6,365 bases of DNA from Clostridiales bacterium (GTDB lineage Bacteria > Bacillota > Clostridia > Lachnospirales > WQUN01): the NCBI GenBank assembly GCA_031271275.1, contig JAISWA010000222.1, positions 1 to 6,365 of the forward strand, given 5' to 3'. Under the pieces are notes generated by a model. The model had not been told where the DNA came from and did not search any database. It saw only the letters and a list, made by a program, of their open reading frames with translations. This document shows, one piece after another, positions 1 through 5,684 of this stretch (position 1 is its first letter; each line of letters starts with the position of its first letter). The position numbers and the translations under genes are program-made.

Positions 1-2
1 AC

Positions 3-521
3 TTGGTCAAGGCGAGGGCGGCGGCTTATTTCCTTACGGGCGGCGACAGGGAGGATTTGATACAGGAGGGGATGATTGGTTTATTCAAGGCGATTCGCGG
101 TTTCGACCCCGATAAAAGCGTTGGTTTTTACGCGTTTGCGGATATGTGCGTAAACCGGCAGATTTTTACGGCCATCAAAACTTCTTCCCGCATGAAGCAC
201 GCGCCCCTTAACACGTCCGTTTCGTTAAGCGCCCCGCCGGATGAGGACGGCGCGAACCGTCCCATCTGGGAAACATCCGGCGACGGCGGTTCCGGAAACC
301 CGGAAGCGCTGCTTATCAGCCGCGAAAACCTGCGCGATATCAACAGCGCCTTACTGAAATTATTAAGCAAACGGGAATACGACGTGCTCGATTTATATTT
401 GCAGGGCTGCCAACATTCGGACATCGCGAAAACGCTTAACACAAGCAAAAAATCCGTGGACAACACCTTGCAGCGCATACGGCGAAAAGCCGGGCGGGTG
501 ATGGCCGCGTCCAACGCGTGA
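3..521 (+). CDS. sigH: RNA polymerase sporulation sigma factor SigH family, 5'-partial
   Basis: This is the C-terminal 172 residues of a sigma-70 family factor that directs RNA polymerase to promoters of stationary-phase and early sporulation genes. Region 2 is clear at residues 14-60 of the visible part: DREDLIQEGMIGLFKAIRGF, then the FYAFADMCVNRQIFTAIK stretch that binds the -10 element. Region 4 lies at about residues 115-165, with a helix-turn-helix (DIAKTLNTSKKSVDNTLQRI) for the -35 element. The linker between them is Gly/Asp-rich and variable. The codon at position 3 is TTG and reads as an internal Leu (the family has a similar N-L-V-K/R-A stretch here), so it is not the start; roughly 40-50 N-terminal residues lie outside the window. 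The stop is TGA at 519-521. The gene converges on the minus-strand cluster. The SigH assignment rests on motif recall; another SigH-like group of the sigma-70 family is possible. Confidence 0.85.
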   Translation: MVKARAAAYFLTGGDREDLIQEGMIGLFKAIRGFDPDKSVGFYAFADMCVNRQIFTAIKTSSRMKHAPLNTSVSLSAPPDEDGANRPIWETSGDGGSGNPEALLISRENLRDINSALLKLLSKREYDVLDLYLQGCQHSDIAKTLNTSKKSVDNTLQRIRRKAGRVMAASNA

Positions 522-593
522 ACTCAAAAGCCCGAAGGAAGCGGTAAAACCTCTTGGCGGCAAGGGCGTAGGCTGCTGCCATGCCGGCGAAGT

Positions 594-881
594 TTATGGA
601 ACAGGAACCATTGCCTTTACCTGTACGGTATCTCCGGGCTGCTTGCCGATTTTTGCCCGTATTTCTTTTAATACGCCGATGATATAGCAAACGGAGCCGT
701 CCGGGTTTTTCACGCCCATGTTGACGATGCTGCCGTCATAGGGTTCGCCGTCAAACGTCGCGTGAACCTTGACGCGCCCCTTGCCAAACTCCGCCCGTAT
801 ATCGTAGGGAAATTCAACGTAAGCGCCGCCTTTGTCGGCGGGCTGAATTACGGCGCTGTATTCATAGGCTTTAGCGCTCAT
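594..881 (-). CDS. DUF1905 domain protein, stand-alone (95 aa)
   Basis: A small soluble protein that is a single DUF1905 domain, probably a compact beta-barrel. The recognisable signature is at about residues 54-84: NMGVKNPDGSVCYIIGVLKE followed by an IRAKIGKQPGD segment. The family's biochemical role is unknown; in other genomes the domain is often fused to a YdeI/OmdA-like C-terminal domain, which is absent here. The start is the ATG at 881-879, because that ATG overlaps the TGA of the upstream DUF1801 gene (ATGA, 4-nt overlap), a usual sign of translational coupling. An in-frame ATG at 899 would add six residues but would run further into the upstream gene. No strong Shine-Dalgarno sequence precedes either start, which fits coupled re-initiation. 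It is the last gene of the minus-strand run; the stop is TAA at 596-594. Confidence 0.8.
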   Translation of the reverse strand: MSAKAYEYSAVIQPADKGGAYVEFPYDIRAEFGKGRVKVHATFDGEPYDGSIVNMGVKNPDGSVCYIIGVLKEIRAKIGKQPGDTVQVKAMVPVP

Positions 882-1273
882 TGCGCATCTTTGCCGCACC
901 AGGCGGCTATCTCCTTAATAATTTCCAACTGCTCCGCCCCGAACGATTTGTACGGGAACTGAACCGCGCCTTTACTTGTCTTGTACCCGGTCAGCCTATG
1001 CGCGAAATGCTCCATAGCCGCCGCGCCCGGATAGATGCCGAGGTGGTTCTTCTGCGCCGCGAAATGGATAAGGTTACGCCCTTTCCAGAACGTCGGCATT
1101 TGCCATGAGATTTTTTCAGCCGCGCCCGGCAGAACCTCGCGTATTGCCTGCCGAACTTCCCGCAATATATTTTGAATGTTGGCGGGTTGGCTTGATATGT
1201 ACCCGTCAATACCGGCCGAATCCAATTCCGGCGTTTTCGCGGCAGGGGGCGGCGTGTTTGTTTCTTTTTCCAT
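878..1273 (-). CDS. DUF1801 / YdhG-like protein (131 aa)
   Basis: A small cytoplasmic protein of the DUF1801 family, which contains Bacillus subtilis YdhG (Fra), described as a frataxin-like iron chaperone. The iron role is family knowledge for one member and is not shown here. The domain begins at about residue 20 (GIDGYISSQP) and includes the typical EKISWQMPTFWKGRNLIHFA segment at 53-72, KNHLGIYPG at 75-83 and GYKTSKGAVQFP at 96-107. The first 19 residues are a Pro/Thr/Lys-rich extension without a predicted signal. The ATG at 1273 is preceded by AAGGGGG at 1291-1285 with an 11-nt spacer, longer than ideal. It starts 29 nt after the DUF3795 stop, and its own stop overlaps the start of the DUF1905 gene. 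The family call is confident; the function is not. Confidence 0.82.
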   Translation of the reverse strand: MEKETNTPPPAAKTPELDSAGIDGYISSQPANIQNILREVRQAIREVLPGAAEKISWQMPTFWKGRNLIHFAAQKNHLGIYPGAAAMEHFAHRLTGYKTSKGAVQFPYKSFGAEQLEIIKEIAAWCGKDAQ

Positions 1274-1302
1274 GCAGATAATTTCCCCCTTCGGGCTGTA
1301 TG

Positions 1303-1752
1303 TCAGGCTATACCGTTATGCTGCGGGCAGGTGTAATACCAACTTAACCGTTCCCCGCAGCCGCCGCAGGTAAGATTGGGTTTAAAATCCCGGTACCAGT
1401 TTTCCGCGCCGGATTCCTTGATTTTCTTTAAATTCTCAAAAGCCCACGCGTGGTGCGGCACCCCGTCCCCCGCGAAACCTTCCAGATCACTGCAGGGAAA
1501 TTCGTCACACTCGGCGCAGCTCCCGTGCTTTTTTTCCATTCCGCATTCCTTCATCTTACAGTCCCCGCAGATATTGTCGCCTTTGCAGCCGGGGCACGCA
1601 AATTCGGACAGCTCTTTTTCCGAATGCCGCTCGAAATACTTAGACGGCAGCGGCTGTAAATGCTTCCTGTCGTTGGTTTCATACGCGGTTAAAAAGGAAC
1701 ACTGGTCGCAGTAAATGCCGCAGTACGCCAAACGGTTCACGTCAAAGCCCAT
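1303..1752 (-). CDS. Cys-rich DUF3795 protein, probable metal-binding (149 aa)
   Basis: A small soluble protein with 14 cysteines in 149 residues, arranged as in DUF3795 proteins. CGIYCDQC at 11-18 opens the domain, followed by CPGC (53-56), CGDC (62-65), C70, CAEC (79-82) and C87 in an EFPC motif. A further CGGC pair (129-132) and a C-P-x-H (142-145) near the C-terminus look like a small zinc ribbon. The spacing suggests zinc or Fe-S binding, but no reaction is known for the family. The start is the ATG at 1752, because GAGGAGG lies 5 nt upstream at 1764-1758. An in-frame ATG at 1818 would extend 22 residues into the end of hisF and lacks support. The gene starts 34 nt after the hisF stop and ends in TGA at 1305-1303. 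Confidence 0.83.
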   Translation of the reverse strand: MGFDVNRLAYCGIYCDQCSFLTAYETNDRKHLQPLPSKYFERHSEKELSEFACPGCKGDNICGDCKMKECGMEKKHGSCAECDEFPCSDLEGFAGDGVPHHAWAFENLKKIKESGAENWYRDFKPNLTCGGCGERLSWYYTCPQHNGIA

Positions 1753-1757
1753 AAAAG

Positions 1758-1764
1758 CCTCCTC
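1758..1764 (-). promoter_or_regulatory. Shine-Dalgarno site of the DUF3795 gene
   Basis: GAGGAGG on the minus strand, 5 nt before the ATG at 1752. It decides the start against the longer reading frame that begins at 1818. Confidence 0.8.
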
Positions 1765-1786
1765 GTTTACATGCTTTTTATCATTC

Positions 1787-2572
1787 TCACGGACGCACGG
1801 GAACCCCGGCTGCCGCAAGTTTTTCTTTTATCTCTTTCACGGGATAATTCCTCGGCAGCCTCGGCGAATACAGCATAGAGCTGATAATCCCCGCCGACGC
1901 GCCGGTTTTTGTAAACACGTCCGCCAAATGCGCCGGCGTTCCCGCGCCGCCGGAAGCGATTACGGGAATGTTGACCGCTTCCGCCACCCGCCCCGTAATA
2001 TCCAAATCATAACCGTTGTGCGTGCCGTCGTTGTCGATGCTGTTGACGCAAATCTCGCCCGCGCCAAGCGCCTCGCCGCGCTTTGCCCATTCGAGGGCGT
2101 CCATTCCGGTAAACACCCGCGCCCCGTCGATGGCGATCTCGTAGCCGCTTGGGATTTTCTCCGTGGCTTCCACGCGCTTCACCTGCATACTCAGCACCAC
2201 GCACTGGCTTCCGAACGCTTTCGCCGCCTCCCCGATAATCGCGGGGTTGCGCACCGCCATGGAGTCCACGCTGATTTTTTCCGCGCCGGATTTTAACACT
2301 TCGTACATATCGTCCAAATTTCTGATGCCGCCGCCCACCGTAAACGGAACGAACACATGCGCCGCCACCTTGCGCACCATTTCAATATCGATGCGGCGCT
2401 TTTCCGCGCTGGCGGTGATGTCGTAAAAAATAATCTCGTCGATACCGTCTTTATAAACGTACCGCGCGATATCCTCGGCGCGTCCGATTTCAATGTTATC
2501 CTGAAACTGCACCGCCTTGGTGACGTAACCGTCCCGGATGTCGAAGCAGGCAATCAACCGTTTCGTGAGCAT
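1787..2572 (-). CDS. hisF: HisF-family cyclase subunit (imidazole glycerol phosphate synthase-like) with altered catalytic residue
   Basis: A full-length (261 aa) (beta/alpha)8-barrel protein of the HisF family. True HisF takes ammonia from HisH and converts PRFAR to imidazole glycerol phosphate and AICAR in histidine synthesis. Visible hallmarks are the start MLTKRLIACFDIRDG with catalytic Asp11, FYDITAS (49-55), TVGGGIRN (78-85), FGSQCVV (120-126), GAGEICVNSIDNDGTHNGYD (170-189) and IPVIASGGAG (202-211). Gate residues Arg5, Glu46, Lys99 and the equivalent Glu173 are present. The insertion IPSGYEIAI (140-148) matches a known subgroup of HisF. Deviations: the catalytic Asp130 is Gln (CAG at 2185-2183), Asn103 is Asp, and the usual FHFGE-type loop is LYSPRLPRN (234-242). 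Family membership is certain, but histidine synthesis is doubtful; an ammonia-delivering role as in HisF2/WbuZ-type proteins is an alternative. It starts 18 nt after the MCP stop. Confidence 0.88.
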   Translation of the reverse strand: MLTKRLIACFDIRDGYVTKAVQFQDNIEIGRAEDIARYVYKDGIDEIIFYDITASAEKRRIDIEMVRKVAAHVFVPFTVGGGIRNLDDMYEVLKSGAEKISVDSMAVRNPAIIGEAAKAFGSQCVVLSMQVKRVEATEKIPSGYEIAIDGARVFTGMDALEWAKRGEALGAGEICVNSIDNDGTHNGYDLDITGRVAEAVNIPVIASGGAGTPAHLADVFTKTGASAGIISSMLYSPRLPRNYPVKEIKEKLAAAGVPVRP

Positions 2573-2576
2573 TTAG

Positions 2577-2582
2577 CCTCCT
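2577..2582 (-). promoter_or_regulatory. Shine-Dalgarno site of hisF
   Basis: On the minus strand AGGAGG stands 4 nt before the hisF ATG (2572), inside the 18-nt gap after the MCP stop (TAG, 2593-2591). It fixes the hisF start and implies independent initiation within the transcript. Confidence 0.8.
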
Positions 2583-2590
2583 GTTTACCG

Positions 2591-5095
2591 CTATTTAATT
2601 TTAAAGAACTCAACCATCTGCTTCAGCGTTTCCGCGAGGGAATTCAATTCCTGCGACGCGGCGGCGACTTCCTCGCTGTTGGCGCTGTTGGACTGCACCA
2701 CGCCGGAAATTTGCTCAAGCCCCGCGCTGACCTGCGCGATGGATTCCGTCTGCTCGGCGGAGGATTTCGCGATTGTTTCGATTACCCGCGCCACGTCCGC
2801 TACGTTAATAGCGATTCGTTCCAGGCTCTGCGCGGTTTCGTTGGCGCGCTGCCTGCCTTCTTCCACATGCTCAAGGGATTCCTGTATCAGTATTTCCGAT
2901 TCCTTCGCGGCGGTGCTGCTTCTCGCGGCAAGGTTGCGCACTTCCTCCGCCACCACGGCGAAGCCCTTGCCGTGTTCGCCCGCGCGGGCGGCTTCCACGG
3001 AAGCGTTAAGCGCAAGCAGGTTGGTCTGGAACGCGATGCCCTCTATGGTTTCGATTATTTTGCCGATTTTGTCGGAAGATTCGGAAATACCGTCCATCGC
3101 CGCGAGCAAGTGCCGCATTTCGGTGTTGCTGAGCTCCGCGTTTTTCTTGGAAGTCTCCGCCAGCGCCGTCGCCTGTTTCGCGTGGTTCGCGTTGTCGGCG
3201 GATTTGCTGTCTATTTCGCTTACTACGGCGGACAATTCCTCTATGGAGCTTGCCTGTTCGGTGGCGCCCTGCGATAAGTCATAGGAACTGGTCGCGACCT
3301 GCTTGGAGCCCATGAGCGTCTGACCGGAAGCGTCCGATATCTTCTGGATGGTTTCATTAAGCATGGAAATAATTACGTTGATAGATTCCCTTATGGAAGA
3401 AAACTGCCCCAGGTATTCCCGCGTGACGGACCGCGTCAAATCGCCGGCGGCGGTTAGGGAGAGTACGGCGTTTATGTCGTCTATGCAGGACGACACCGTG
3501 CCCACGGTTTTATTCACCGCGCTGATGACCTCGAGGAATTCGCCCTTATACTCGCCTTGGGCGCGCTTGCTGAAGTCGCCCCTTTCCATCGCCTTAATAA
3601 CCGAAGTCAAATCGTTCAGCGGTTTTTCAACGGCGGTCATTATGCCGTTTAACTCACACATCAGCACGGCCCAGTCGCCCTTGTACGTACTCAAGTCGAT
3701 ACTGTAACCCAACTCGCCCGCCGTCGCGTACCCCGCGACGTTTCGCACTTCCTGGAAAACGCGGCGCATGTTGGCGCGCAGCCCGTCCACCGATTCGTTG
3801 ATAAACGATTCCTTTCCGGGGAATTTGCGAAGCGGCGCGTCAAAATTGCCGTCCACAATTCCCGAGACGCATTCGAGCGCTTCCCGTTTGGAAGCAATAT
3901 GCCCGTCAAGCATTTTATTGATGGATTCCGCCACCACGGCATACGCGCCCTGATACTGCGCCGCGTCTATACGCAAATCGGTCTGGCCGTCTTTTTCATG
4001 TTTTTCCGCCAGGGTTTTTAAATCGTTAATCAGCTTGTTGACCACGGTGTTAAAGTTCCGCATAGAGCGCTGCAAAACGCCTATCTCGTCGGTGCGGTTC
4101 TCTATAATTTCGGCGGACATATCCCCCGCCGCCAAACTCTCCGCGTGCTTGGAAAGCTGCTTGACGGGTATGGCGATGCTTTTTATGTTGATATGGATGA
4201 CGGGTATGCAAATTACGCAAAGCGCAAGGAAAAGAACCGCCCACATAACCATTACCCAACTCGCGTTCCCCGAGGTATCTACCGCGAGCACAGCCCCGAC
4301 CACCTCGTTATTCCTGCCCTTGATGGGCGTATACAGCCACGACGCCTCACTGCCGTTATAATTCGCGGTTCGTATAATGCGCTGCCCGTTCTTGAGCGTA
4401 TTAAAATCTTCCTCTGACAATTCCCCAAAAGAATCGGTTCCGCCGTTTACGGAACTTACCACCGGAACATTACCCTGATACAGGGTAATCTCACATCCCG
4501 TGCGGGCTTTCAGGTCTTCAAGAACTTCCGTTTTGTCCAAACGCTTTGAAAGAAACAAAACGCCGATTTGAATATCGCTGCCCGCCCCGAAGAAAATGGG
4601 CACGCCCGCCGTTATGCTAAAGCCGTTGTTAAGGGTCGGGTAGGGGTATACCACAGCGTTTCCCTCAAGCGCGTCGGCAATCGCAAGGGAGGATTTGATA
4701 TTGTCCCCGAAGTTGGACGGGTTGGTGACACGCGCCAACGCGATTCCTTCCATGTCGGCAAAAGTCATCCCGTCATTGCCGGTGGATTCGAACTGGTCTT
4801 TAAACAGGTTGATAATCTCGGCGGTATTTTTGCCGGATATCGCCCTGCTCGTTGCCGCCGTCGGGTTGGTAGCCATAAGCTTGGCGAAACTAAGCGTAGA
4901 CGACGACCAGTCGTTAAAAGCGGACTGTATGGAGTAATCGACCGATTCCATCACCTCGGTGTTGTTGTCATTCATCAATTTGTTTGAGCTTATGACGGAA
5001 GCGACAATAAAAATCAGGGCGATAATCACGCACATAACGCCCGACATCAGCAACAGCCGGAACCTTACGGATTTAAAATAACTCAACACCCACAT
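2591..5095 (-). CDS. Methyl-accepting chemotaxis protein with extracellular Cache-like sensor and multiple HAMP-like modules
   Basis: A transmembrane chemoreceptor of up to 834 residues that would signal to CheA/CheW. Order: TM1 at about 12-35; an extracellular ligand domain at about 36-278, looking like a Cache domain (ALARVTNPSNFGDNI at 119-133, GFSITAGVPIFFG at 158-170); TM2 at about 279-303; a canonical HAMP at about 304-350 (AAGDMSAEI, RTDEIGVLQRSM); several further HAMP-like modules to about 585; and the cytoplasmic signalling coiled coil to 834. The CheA/CheW-binding hairpin tip is unmistakable (EGIAFQTNLLALNASVEAAR, 685-704, then AGEHGKGFAVVAEEVRNLA). Gln/Glu-rich adaptation helices lie at about 611-630 and 804-825. 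The C-terminus (EFFKIK) lacks an NWETF-type CheR tether. The gene overlaps hisH by 23 nt in another frame and precedes hisF by 18 nt. The start is uncertain: AAAGGGG abuts the ATG at 5095, so GTG at 5089 or TTG at 5086 may be used. Confidence 0.95.
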   Translation of the reverse strand: MWVLSYFKSVRFRLLLMSGVMCVIIALIFIVASVISSNKLMNDNNTEVMESVDYSIQSAFNDWSSSTLSFAKLMATNPTAATSRAISGKNTAEIINLFKDQFESTGNDGMTFADMEGIALARVTNPSNFGDNIKSSLAIADALEGNAVVYPYPTLNNGFSITAGVPIFFGAGSDIQIGVLFLSKRLDKTEVLEDLKARTGCEITLYQGNVPVVSSVNGGTDSFGELSEEDFNTLKNGQRIIRTANYNGSEASWLYTPIKGRNNEVVGAVLAVDTSGNASWVMVMWAVLFLALCVICIPVIHINIKSIAIPVKQLSKHAESLAAGDMSAEIIENRTDEIGVLQRSMRNFNTVVNKLINDLKTLAEKHEKDGQTDLRIDAAQYQGAYAVVAESINKMLDGHIASKREALECVSGIVDGNFDAPLRKFPGKESFINESVDGLRANMRRVFQEVRNVAGYATAGELGYSIDLSTYKGDWAVLMCELNGIMTAVEKPLNDLTSVIKAMERGDFSKRAQGEYKGEFLEVISAVNKTVGTVSSCIDDINAVLSLTAAGDLTRSVTREYLGQFSSIRESINVIISMLNETIQKISDASGQTLMGSKQVATSSYDLSQGATEQASSIEELSAVVSEIDSKSADNANHAKQATALAETSKKNAELSNTEMRHLLAAMDGISESSDKIGKIIETIEGIAFQTNLLALNASVEAARAGEHGKGFAVVAEEVRNLAARSSTAAKESEILIQESLEHVEEGRQRANETAQSLERIAINVADVARVIETIAKSSAEQTESIAQVSAGLEQISGVVQSNSANSEEVAAASQELNSLAETLKQMVEFFKIK
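3341..4174 (-). other. Tandem HAMP-like modules within the chemoreceptor
   Basis: This part of the MCP encodes residues about 308-585, where a recurring 40-50 residue unit is visible. Each unit has a short helix, a G-(D/N/E)-(M/F/L) turn, a connector and a second helix with S/N-hydrophobic spacing. The turns are AAGDMSA (322-328), KDGQTDL (368-374), VDGNFDA (414-420), TAGELGY (458-464), ERGDFSK (504-510) and AAGDLTR (549-555). The first is a canonical HAMP with the DEIG motif; the others are divergent. Several carry a Y-x-G-x-(F/W/Y) element before the second helix (YKGDW, YKGEF, YLGQF). This is my reading by eye; the exact number of modules needs profile comparison. Confidence 0.6.
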
Positions 5096-5684
5096 CCCCT
5101 TTATTTTGTATTAATTCCTTCAGCAGCTTTAACCCCGCCTCGCCGCTTTTCTCCAAATGGAACTGCGTCGCCGAAATGTTTTCATGCCGTACCATCGCGC
5201 AAAAATTTACGCCGTAACCGGCGGTTGCCGCTATTACTGCGGTGTCCTCCGGTTCGGCGTAATAAGAATTGACAAAATAAAAATGCGCCGGCTCACGGGT
5301 CCCGCCCGTAAACTCCACCCGGTTCCAACCCATTTGCGGAACGCGCACCTTTTCTTCCGGGAAGCGCCTGACCCGCCCGGGAATCCACCCGAGACAATCC
5401 ACGCCGCCTTCCTCGCTGTAATCAAAAATAATCTGCAGTCCGACGCAGATGCCGAGGAAGGGCAGCCCTTCCCTCATAACAAGACGCTCCAACTCCCCGA
5501 GCAGGTTCAAATCGTCAAGCGACCGCATCGTAGCGGCGGCGGAACCCACGCCCGGAAGCACTAGCGCTTTCGCTTTGGAAAGCTGCTCCCGGGTAGATAC
5601 GTATTCCGCCGGTATTTCCAAGTGCCTCAGGGCGTTCAACACACTGGGCGCGTTGCCCGCCTTGTAATCAATGACGCCAATCAT
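5073..5684 (-). CDS. hisH: HisH-family glutamine amidotransferase (imidazole glycerol phosphate synthase glutaminase subunit)
   Basis: A 203-residue class I glutamine amidotransferase of the HisH family. It hydrolyses glutamine and passes ammonia through the HisF barrel. The protein starts MIGVIDYKAGN, typical of HisH. It has the oxyanion strand LPGVGSA (43-49), the nucleophile elbow FLGICVGLQ with Cys80, KVRVPQMGWN (112-121), FYFVNSYY (135-142), and ATQFHLEKSG (172-181) with His176 and Glu178 completing the triad. All catalytic residues are intact; Val81 and Leu177 replace the more usual Leu and Pro of GICLG and FHPEKS. The ATG at 5684 overlaps the aminotransferase TGA (ATGA), with no strong Shine-Dalgarno sequence, which suggests coupled translation. 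Its 3' end overlaps the MCP gene by 23 nt (stop TAA at 5075-5073). The matching HisF gene lies about 2.5 kb downstream, beyond the MCP; a whole gene between the two subunits is unusual. Confidence 0.9.
   Translation of the reverse strand: MIGVIDYKAGNAPSVLNALRHLEIPAEYVSTREQLSKAKALVLPGVGSAAATMRSLDDLNLLGELERLVMREGLPFLGICVGLQIIFDYSEEGGVDCLGWIPGRVRRFPEEKVRVPQMGWNRVEFTGGTREPAHFYFVNSYYAEPEDTAVIAATAGYGVNFCAMVRHENISATQFHLEKSGEAGLKLLKELIQNKGDVGVELF
5096..5102 (-). promoter_or_regulatory. Shine-Dalgarno-like AAAGGGG that questions the chemoreceptor start
   Basis: On the minus strand AAAGGGG touches the ATG at 5095 with no spacer. Codon 3 (GTG, 5089-5087) is 6 nt away and codon 4 (TTG, 5086-5084) is 9 nt away, both better spacings. 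The site lies within the end of hisH. Confidence 0.55.

Noticed and set aside
522..593. Possible bidirectional terminator in the convergent gap between sigH and the DUF1905 gene
   Set aside because: There is a short stem (CTCTTG / CAAGGG with a GCGG loop and one wobble pair) but no T-tract follows on either strand, so it is too weak to call a terminator.
1753..1818. A longer DUF3795 protein starting at 1818
   Set aside because: The extension overlaps the hisF end, has no Shine-Dalgarno support and lacks family similarity, whereas the ATG at 1752 has GAGGAGG 5 nt upstream.
1400..2292. A 16-nt exact repeat (1400-1415 and 2277-2292)
   Set aside because: Both copies encode the same short peptide context (SGAE) in the DUF3795 and HisF proteins with the same codon preferences; chance similarity is enough.
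1715..2296. A 193-codon open frame on the + strand opposite hisF
   Set aside because: It is antisense to a well-supported HisF family gene, low in complexity and Arg/His-rich, so it is a shadow frame.
2357..3277. A 306-codon open frame on the + strand opposite hisF and the chemoreceptor
   Set aside because: It spans the hisF/MCP junction antisense, has no recognisable domain or Shine-Dalgarno site, and its Arg/His/Phe-rich composition is typical of the complement of GC-rich coding DNA.
5096..5160. A sigma-28 (flagellar) promoter for the chemoreceptor inside hisH
   Set aside because: A TAAA is present upstream on the minus strand, but the correctly spaced -10 reads AATACAAA, not GCCGATAA-like.
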